Shown here piece by piece: positions 34,176-38,995 of a stretch of DNA of 38,995 bases; positions within the stretch are counted from its first letter, which is position 1, and each line of letters begins with the position of its first letter. The notes below the pieces were generated by a model. It did no database searches, was not told where the DNA came from, and worked only from the letters and a program-made list of their open reading frames with translations. The DNA lies in contig JAGWUS010000036.1 of assembly GCA_028868305.1 (NCBI GenBank), forward strand, positions 1 through 38,995. Direction: 5' to 3'. The translations under genes and the position numbers were made by a program. The DNA is from Burkholderiales bacterium. GTDB lineage: Bacteria; Pseudomonadota; Gammaproteobacteria; Burkholderiales; Burkholderiaceae_C.

Positions 34176-34316
34176 ATTCGCTGATCTGAATCTGTCCAGA
34201 GGCGCTGCGCCTGCAGTGGGGAAATCTGGTCTGCAATCGATCCAAAGCGGCCTTCTGTTGATCGAAATTCAGTGCTCAAAAGCAGCCGTACATAAGCTCT
34301 TGCCATTGGCCCAATA

Positions 34317-35201
34317 TCAAGCGCCATGGCCACCGCTCAAGTGCTCCTGCAAGAACTCAATGAACCGCTGGGTTTTGGCAGGTAGTAATCGGGTCTCCGT
34401 TAGGGCATAGACCGGAATCGGTTTCGCTTGCCACGGCGTGAGCAGGTGCACCAGCCGCCCCGCCGCCACATCGTCAGCGGCAATCTCCACAGGCAGCAGT
34501 GCGACCCCCATGCCCAGTGCGGCCATACGACGCAGCATGCCCACGCTATTGGCCCGGACCTTGCCGCCGACCGCAACGTCCAGGGTTTCTGAGTCATTGT
34601 GGAGTTGCCACACGGCTGTTTTCGGAAACCCCAGGCATTCATGGTTTGCCAACTCTGCCGGGTGTTGTGGGGTGCCTGCCCGTTGCAAGTACTCGGGGGA
34701 GGCGTAGGCATGCACCGCCAACTTGGCCAACAAGCGGGCAATCAGGTTGGAGTCATTCAATTCCCCCATGCGAATGGCCACATCGAAGGGCTCCGAGATC
34801 AGGTCGACCCGGCGTGGCGTGAGGTCGAAGTCAAAGCTGATGCCGGGGTAGCGCGCAGCGAACTTAGGCACCAAAGGTGCCATGTAATTCGTCGCGAAGT
34901 CCACCGGAAGCGATGCCCGCAGTACCCCGCTGGGTTGCGCCAGTAGTTCCCCGAGCTGTTCGTGGGCAATACGCGCTTCATCCACGATGCGGCGGCAGCG
35001 CTCGTAGTAAATCTGGCCGGCCTCGGTGAGTTCCACCCGACGCGTGGTGCGGTGCAAAAGCCGCAGGCCGATAGCCTTCTCCAACGCACTGATGCGCCTG
35101 GATAGCGTGGAGCTGGGCACACCGGTAGCGTCTGCCGCACGCCGAAAGCTGCGTATCTGTGCGACTTCCACAAACAAGGCCATGTCGTTCAGCAGTTCCA
35201 T
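34317..35201 (-). CDS. LysR-family transcriptional regulator
   Basis: 294-residue LysR-type regulator: N-terminal winged helix (MALFVEVAQIRSFRRAADAT, STLSRRISALEKAIGLRLLH, by position about 7-50) and a C-terminal effector domain (about 90-290) opening GVLRASLPVDFATNYMAPLV. The TTRRVELTEAGQIYYERC segment is typical of the CrgA-like subgroup common in Burkholderiales. It is divergent from the pirin gene at 35351 and likely regulates it and the downstream hydrolase through the inverted repeat at 35224-35253. The effector is not known. Confidence 0.94.
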   Translation of the reverse strand: MELLNDMALFVEVAQIRSFRRAADATGVPSSTLSRRISALEKAIGLRLLHRTTRRVELTEAGQIYYERCRRIVDEARIAHEQLGELLAQPSGVLRASLPVDFATNYMAPLVPKFAARYPGISFDFDLTPRRVDLISEPFDVAIRMGELNDSNLIARLLAKLAVHAYASPEYLQRAGTPQHPAELANHECLGFPKTAVWQLHNDSETLDVAVGGKVRANSVGMLRRMAALGMGVALLPVEIAADDVAAGRLVHLLTPWQAKPIPVYALTETRLLPAKTQRFIEFLQEHLSGGHGA

Positions 35202-35223
35202 CGAACTCTCCCCTAAATCTGCG

Positions 35224-35253
35224 ATTCATTGAGCCAATTATGGATCAATGAAT
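35224..35253. promoter_or_regulatory. Perfect 9-bp inverted repeat, likely LysR operator
   Basis: ATTCATTGA (35224-35232) and TCAATGAAT (35245-35253) form a perfect inverted repeat with a 12-base gap, 22 bases before the LysR start and 97 before the pirin start. Position and size fit the recognition site of a divergent LysR regulator. Confidence 0.65.
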
Positions 35254-35336
35254 GCCATTTTGCCGTATTTATCTTTTCAATGGGCTAATGGAAGATGCAG
35301 GCATTGCAGCAACAGGCCCACAGCGCCTGTCATCAG

Positions 35337-35342
35337 AAAGGA
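35337..35342 (+). promoter_or_regulatory. Ribosome binding site fixing the pirin start
   Basis: AAAGGA 8 bases before the ATG at 35351. It favours this start over an in-frame ATG at 35252, which would lie inside the operator repeat. Confidence 0.7.
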
Positions 35343-35350
35343 CTCTTGCC

Positions 35351-36178
35351 ATGACCACCACCATTGCCCGCATGCAACACGCCAACCGGGGAAGCCACTT
35401 TCAGGCCTATCGGTTCCATGGTGCATCGCCTGCGCAGTTGGACCCTTTCATCGGCATCGACCACGCCTGGATGAGTGCACCCACCTTTCCCCCGCACCCC
35501 CATGCCGGGTTCTCAGCTGTGACCTATCTGTTTCTCGATTCCGAAACCGGTATCCAGAACCGCGACTCCAATGGCAACCGCACACTGATCGAGCCCGGTG
35601 GCCTGCATTGGACAGCCGCTGGCCTTGGCGTGGTGCATGAAGAGAACCCTGCAATCACTGGCCGCGCTGCCCACCTGCTGCAAATCTTTGTGAACCTGCC
35701 CCAGCAGGTGCAGAACGAGGCGCCGTTTGCATTGACGCTTTTGCCCGGTGACGTGCCTGTGGTGCAGTACCCCGGTGTCAAGGTGCGGGTGCCATTAGGG
35801 CAGTTTGCAGATGCGCGGTCGCCTCTTGCACCTCCGACTGATTTGACCTTGCTGGATGTGTCACTGGAAGATGGGGCCGAATTTTTGCTGCCTATTCCGC
35901 TGGGTCACCAAGCCTTCGTGCTTCCCGTCATGGGGCGTGCCATGCTGAATGGCATGGAGTTCGGGCTGGAAGACATGAGTGTGCCGCACATGCCGGCTGG
36001 CCCCGAACACGCCACCTACCAGCTCAAAGCCCACGCAGGCAACACCAAGTTTGCCGTCTTTATCGGCGTGCCCCTGCAACAGGCATTTTTTTCCAACGGC
36101 CCCATGGCTTTCGCAAGCCAGGAGCACCTCATCGCGGCAACCGCCGCATACCACCGTGGCGAGATGGGAACGCTTTAA
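35351..36178 (+). CDS. Pirin family protein
   Basis: Bicupin pirin protein, 275 residues. The N-terminal cupin carries the iron site region FPPHPHAGFSAVTYLF (about 42-57) with closely spaced histidines and later LHWTAAGLGVVHEE with another His and Glu, matching quercetinase-type pirins such as YhhW. The C-terminal cupin-fold domain is about 165-270. Substrate could be a flavonoid-like compound, or the protein may act as a redox or transcription cofactor. Start chosen by the AAAGGA site. It is divergent from a LysR gene and 36 bases before the hydrolase gene. Confidence 0.93.
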   Translation: MTTTIARMQHANRGSHFQAYRFHGASPAQLDPFIGIDHAWMSAPTFPPHPHAGFSAVTYLFLDSETGIQNRDSNGNRTLIEPGGLHWTAAGLGVVHEENPAITGRAAHLLQIFVNLPQQVQNEAPFALTLLPGDVPVVQYPGVKVRVPLGQFADARSPLAPPTDLTLLDVSLEDGAEFLLPIPLGHQAFVLPVMGRAMLNGMEFGLEDMSVPHMPAGPEHATYQLKAHAGNTKFAVFIGVPLQQAFFSNGPMAFASQEHLIAATAAYHRGEMGTL

Positions 36179-36214
36179 AAGCTCGCCACTTTTTTTGTAC
36201 TTAGGAGTTACACC

Positions 36215-36820
36215 ATGAAAGTAGAACGATTCACCGCAGAAAACTCGGCTTTGTTGCTCATCGACCACCAGGTCGGCACCATGAAGTTGATCAAGAACAT
36301 CGACAAGGACATGGCCGCCAAGCAATCCATTGCGCTGGCCAAAATGGCCAAGATTCTGAATCTGCCGGTCGTCATTACGTCCAGCCAGGAAGAGAACGCA
36401 CAAGGCCCCATCCTGCCGGAGATTGCGGACATCCTGCCCGAAGCGTTTGCTGCTCGCGTCAAGCGCCCCGGCGTGGTCAATGCCTGGGCCTATGAAGACT
36501 TCCATAAGGCCGTGCTGGCCACTGGTCGTAAAAATCTGATCATGGCTGGCGTTACCACGGACGTATGCATGATTTTTCCGGCGATTGATGCAGCAGTGGA
36601 GGGTTTTAACGTGCAGGCCGTGATGGATGCCTCCGGCTCGCCTAGCGATTTGTCGGAAGAGTTCGCCCGCCAGCGCATGCACGACGCAGGCGTGGTGCTC
36701 ACTGCGACCAACACCTTGATGGCTGAGATTGCACAAGACTGGTCTACGCCCGCCGGTCAGCAACTGATTACCTTGTTGTTCACAGACGTGTTCCCCGCTT
36801 TGGGCGCCAGCATCGCCTAA
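36215..36820 (+). CDS. Isochorismatase-family hydrolase (YcaC-like)
   Basis: Cysteine hydrolase of the isochorismatase superfamily, 201 residues. The expected triad is visible: Asp17 (LLLIDHQ), a lysine near residue 83 (RVKRPG) and Cys118 in AGVTTDVCMIFP. The length and the LIMAGVTTDVC segment resemble YcaC-type proteins of unknown physiological substrate rather than pyochelin/enterobactin isochorismatases. TAGGAG lies 7 bases before the ATG. It follows the pirin gene by 36 bases and ends before a strong terminator, so the two should form one transcript controlled by the LysR regulator. Confidence 0.92.
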   Translation: MKVERFTAENSALLLIDHQVGTMKLIKNIDKDMAAKQSIALAKMAKILNLPVVITSSQEENAQGPILPEIADILPEAFAARVKRPGVVNAWAYEDFHKAVLATGRKNLIMAGVTTDVCMIFPAIDAAVEGFNVQAVMDASGSPSDLSEEFARQRMHDAGVVLTATNTLMAEIAQDWSTPAGQQLITLLFTDVFPALGASIA

Positions 36821-36839
36821 CCGTTAAAAGCACTCACAG

Positions 36840-36874
36840 CCGGCTGAGGCACCTGGTGCCCCGGCCGGTTTTCT
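36840..36874 (+). terminator. Strong intrinsic terminator after the hydrolase gene
   Basis: A 13-position stem with one mismatch and one G-T pair (outer CCGGC/GCCGG, inner GGCAC/GTGCC) closes a CTG loop over 36840-36868 and is followed by TTTTCT. It ends the pirin-hydrolase unit 9 bases before the insertion sequence. Confidence 0.88.
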
Positions 36875-36882
36875 ATTTGCAA

Positions 36883-36903
36883 TCAGTAGTGTCCCAACGT
36901 TTT
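36883..36903 (+). repeat. Left terminal inverted repeat of the IS element
   Basis: 21 bases beginning TCAGTAGTGTCCC; the exact reverse complement is at 38190-38210. The transposase stop codon lies just inside this end. Confidence 0.9.
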
Positions 36904-38070
36904 TCAGAGTAGAACGAGCTGTTGAGGCTCGATTCCGGAGTCCGAGTCGGTTGAGGGTTGCGTAAGTAGTTGATTTATTGGGGTTGTTTCGAACATGGTC
37001 AAGCTCAGGATTTGTAGGATTTCGTAGAGGCTATGCGGCAAATGCAGGCGTTTCTTGACGATGGCAATGAGCACGTAGGTGCACACGGCTATCCAGATCT
37101 GTGTCTTCACCGCGTTCTCGGTCGTGCCCAGAAACGTCTTGATACGCAAATGCTGCTTGATCCACTTGAAGAACAACTCGACCTGCCAGCGCTGACGATA
37201 CAGGGCGGCGATCAGTTCCGGTTTCAAAGCGAAGTTGTTTGTCAGGAACGTGATGCGCTTGCCGGTGTCGTCCTTGACCACTACGCGGCGCAACGTTGCC
37301 GGGTAGTCCTTGCTCGAATAGAACATCGTCAGTACGCCCGTCTGGTCGCAGACGACTTGCGTGGTGTCGCGATCGACCGGGTGCGAGTACCGCCGCTTGA
37401 ACTTGGTGTTGCTCTTGGCGCGAGTGACAAAGAATGCCTGCGCCTGGTGAATAACAAACAGCCGGGCGAAGTCCAAGTATCCCCGGTCCATCAGGTAGAA
37501 CGCGCCGGGCTCGATCACCAGATCGTCCAGCACGTTGACCTCGTGCGTCTTGCCGTCGGTGATATGGATGAAGCTGGGGATAGCCCCCCGAAGATCGAGC
37601 AGCGTGTGCAGTTTGATAGCCGCCTTGGCGCGACGAAACGGTGCCCACGGATAGACCGACAGACACAAATCGATGGTGGTGGCGTCGAACGCATAGACGG
37701 TCGCATCCAGATCGATGCCCAGGGGCTCGTTGACGTAAAGCGGTCGCGCTATGCCGATCAGGTGTTGGGCCAAGTCCGCGTAGATCTGCCACGGTCGTGT
37801 GGCATTCGCGTTGGCCAGGGTGTTTCGAGAAATCGTCGAACAACGAAACCCCATGTGATAGAGCCGCTTGACCTGAGCGCGCAGGTTGACTTCGATGTCG
37901 CGCAAGGACTCGCGATAAGTCAACTGTGCAAACGACATGGCGAAGAACTGATCCAGACAGGAGAAGTTCTGAACCTTGTGATCTCCCCGATGAGCGGCCA
38001 CGCAGCGCGCAAACACGTTCAACGGCAAGTGAACCATCAATTGCGAAAACACGAGTTTGCCTTGGTGCAT
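36904..38070 (-). CDS. IS4-family DDE transposase
   Basis: 388-residue cut-and-paste transposase. The N-terminal region (about 1-75) is the DUF4372-type domain often found on this IS4 group. The catalytic DDE core has Asp129 (VYAFDATTIDL), Asp195 (FYLMDRGYLD) and Glu298 in the YREK signature Tyr291-x2-Arg294-x3-Glu298-x6-Lys305. All key residues are present and the frame is open, so it should be active. The start at 38070 has AAGGAG 4 bases upstream; an ATG at 38103 lacks one. Confidence 0.95.
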   Translation of the reverse strand: MHQGKLVFSQLMVHLPLNVFARCVAAHRGDHKVQNFSCLDQFFAMSFAQLTYRESLRDIEVNLRAQVKRLYHMGFRCSTISRNTLANANATRPWQIYADLAQHLIGIARPLYVNEPLGIDLDATVYAFDATTIDLCLSVYPWAPFRRAKAAIKLHTLLDLRGAIPSFIHITDGKTHEVNVLDDLVIEPGAFYLMDRGYLDFARLFVIHQAQAFFVTRAKSNTKFKRRYSHPVDRDTTQVVCDQTGVLTMFYSSKDYPATLRRVVVKDDTGKRITFLTNNFALKPELIAALYRQRWQVELFFKWIKQHLRIKTFLGTTENAVKTQIWIAVCTYVLIAIVKKRLHLPHSLYEILQILSLTMFETTPINQLLTQPSTDSDSGIEPQQLVLL

Positions 38071-38074
38071 GGTG

Positions 38075-38080
38075 CTCCTT
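38075..38080 (-). promoter_or_regulatory. Ribosome binding site fixing the transposase start
   Basis: AAGGAG on the minus strand, 4 bases before the ATG at 38070. It decides against the in-frame ATG at 38103. Confidence 0.75.
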
Positions 38081-38189
38081 CGCGCATGAGCGCAAAAGAC
38101 CATAAGTCTGACGTTCGACGTTCAAATCGTCACCAGACAAAAACACCAAATTCTTCAAGAAAATCATTAACTTACGACGCTCTGATGTG

Positions 38190-38210
38190 AAAACGTTGGG
38201 ACACTACTGA
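38190..38210 (-). repeat. Right terminal inverted repeat of the IS element
   Basis: Exact reverse complement of 36883-36903. It ends 3 bases before the GAGGA site of the downstream gene. Confidence 0.9.
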
Positions 38211-38223
38211 CTGAGGATCTTTT

Positions 38224-38721
38224 ATGTATGCAAGCCCACGAAGACTGTCACTGCGTGATGTCGTGCTTGGTGTGCGGCCGTCACGCGAGATCCCCGGTCG
38301 CCGGCAGATACGGCAGGAGGAAGAGGACCAGCAACAAGCAAAGGCCTTTGAGCGGTTCATACGAATCCATAAGGAAGGGGATGTGGTGTGTGCCACGGTC
38401 ATCCGCAGCAAATCTAAAGGTGGCAAGGTCTTGCTGGATGGCGGAGTTTTCGCAGATATTGACGACAGCCTGGACCACGAACCCGGTGAAAAAGTTCGCT
38501 GGATAGAAACACCAGACGCTGGGCAGCGTATTCAAGTTTATGTGCGCCGCGTTTACCCCAAAAGGCATTACATCGCGGTGTCCATTCATACATTTACGCA
38601 GGACCCGAAGTTCAATCTTTTCAATGCAGGTTACCGCTCCTCATTCGATGGAAGCAAAGCAAGTTTTGCACTGCTCCCCTGGGAAAAGCCGTGGTTGGTC
38701 CGCAATGGGCGGCGGAAGTGA
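38224..38721 (+). CDS. Small S1-like RNA-binding-domain protein (hypothetical)
   Basis: A 165-residue protein not recognised as a named gene. A basic and Gln/Glu-rich N-terminal region (about 1-48) leads to an OB-fold, S1-like segment (about 50-125): EGDVVCATVIRSKSKGGKVL, then a stretch with GGVFADIDDS, PGEKVRWIE, and QVYVRRVYPKRHYIAVSIHT (by position 104-123). This follows the strand pattern of S1 domains (G-V-x-A-x-V, G-x-x-G/A-x-I-x-x-S, V-x-V, I-x-x-S). RNA binding is inferred. GAGGA lies 6 bases before the ATG and just outside the IS element, so its promoter may be displaced or supplied by the IS. Confidence 0.75.
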   Translation: MYASPRRLSLRDVVLGVRPSREIPGRRQIRQEEEDQQQAKAFERFIRIHKEGDVVCATVIRSKSKGGKVLLDGGVFADIDDSLDHEPGEKVRWIETPDAGQRIQVYVRRVYPKRHYIAVSIHTFTQDPKFNLFNAGYRSSFDGSKASFALLPWEKPWLVRNGRRK

Positions 38722-38751
38722 ACGGTGCAGATTATTTCGGCTATTCAAGTC

Positions 38752-38773
38752 CCGGGCTCAGCTGGTGAGCCGG
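38752..38773 (+). terminator. Hairpin after the S1-like gene, weak terminator
   Basis: CCGGGCTCA (38752-38760) pairs with TGAGCCGG (38766-38773) with one bulged G around a GCTGG loop. The following TCAGTTTG is only mildly T-rich. Confidence 0.35.
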
Positions 38774-38822
38774 TCAGTTTGTACATTCAATTTCAAGACA
38801 TTTAGCAAGGAAGAAACAAGCT

Positions 38823-38995
38823 ATGCCACAACTGCCCAGCGGAATTCATGTTGCTATTGATACGGCGCCGCTTTCCGAGCTTCTTAAAAACTGGCACGCT
38901 GAAGGCGCCAGTGAGCAGCTCAACAACCTGAAGACGGTTCAAGATTTGTATCCTTTAACCCGGATCCTCGAATTGGTCCCGGCTCAACAGGAAGA
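38823..38995 (+). CDS. Unrecognised protein, 3' end cut by window
   Basis: An open frame from ATG 38823 to the window end (57 codons) beginning MPQLPSGIHVAID. AAGGAAG lies 9 bases upstream, supporting the start. The visible part is hydrophilic and probably helical (LSELLKNWHAEGASEQLNNL), with no signal peptide or membrane segment. No family is recognised; it could be linked with the S1-like gene 101 bases upstream. Confidence 0.6.
   Translation, partial: MPQLPSGIHVAIDTAPLSELLKNWHAEGASEQLNNLKTVQDLYPLTRILELVPAQQE

Larger units (their letters stand above)
36883..38210 (-). mobile_element. IS4-family insertion sequence, apparently complete
   Basis: A 1328-bp element with perfect 21-bp terminal inverted repeats and one intact transposase gene reading right to left. 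No target-site duplication is apparent: the left flank ends TTTGCAA and the right flank begins CTGAGGA. The boundaries could be off by a few bases. It sits between a terminator and the ribosome site of the S1-like gene. Confidence 0.9.

Noticed and set aside
37033..38190. 385-codon plus-strand open frame inside the IS element
   Set aside because: Antisense of the intact transposase; no IS4 element needs a second gene there.

Overview
The window reads as a chromosome segment of a betaproteobacterium, most likely Burkholderiales/Comamonadaceae (Rhodoferax-like). This is inferred from the flagellar gene order (fliC, flhDC, motAB, cheYZ, flhBAF, flhG, fliA, then flgNMA divergent from flgBCDEFGHIJKL), a Bug-type periplasmic binding protein, high G+C coding sequence, and a dispersed repeat of the sort I recall from that family. 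No rRNA, tRNA or CRISPR array is visible, and no stretch over 300 bases lacks a gene.

Bases 1-23850 are a nearly continuous flagellar and motility locus. It starts inside a flagellin gene whose 5' end lies outside the window. Next come the master regulator flhDC, the stator motAB, the response regulator and phosphatase cheYZ, the export-gate genes flhB and flhA, the polar-placement GTPase flhF, a MinD/FlhG-like protein without a P-loop, and sigma-28 (fliA). flgN, flgM and flgA lie on the minus strand; flgM has a near-consensus sigma-28 promoter. flgB to flgL follow on the plus strand and encode rod, hook, L/P rings, the muramidase cap and the hook-filament junction. So the window holds regulators, motor, part of the export gate and all axial genes up to the filament. 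The fliD-T genes and most chemotaxis genes must be elsewhere.

Bases 23869-34129 are an accessory metabolic and export island. A MocR-type (GntR plus aminotransferase fold) regulator and a Bug binding protein run on the minus strand. Divergent from them is a tight nine-gene plus-strand operon, mostly with 4-base ATGA overlaps: LysE/RhtB exporter, EamA exporter, DJ-1/PfpI protein, antibiotic-biosynthesis-monooxygenase-fold protein, PLP aminotransferase, glutathione S-transferase, PhzF-family isomerase, MATE efflux pump and a threonine/serine dehydratase-like PLP enzyme. The pairing of PLP enzymes, three exporter families and a PLP-type regulator suggests sensing, conversion and expulsion of an amino acid or amino-acid-like compound. 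The substrate cannot be read from sequence.

Bases 34317-36820 hold a LysR regulator divergent from a pirin and an isochorismatase-family hydrolase, with a perfect 9-bp inverted repeat between them as a likely operator. A strong terminator ends this unit. An IS4-family insertion sequence (36883-38210) with perfect 21-bp ends follows, then a small S1-like protein gene and the start of an unrecognised gene cut by the window end.

Four copies of a roughly 65-bp repeat, alignable without gaps over their first 44 positions, lie after flhC, at the flgG/flgH junction, inside the mocR coding sequence and at the end of the dehydratase gene. They have been recruited as a start codon and signal peptide, an interdomain linker, and a stop codon with a possible terminator. 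This is the most unexpected structure in the window.
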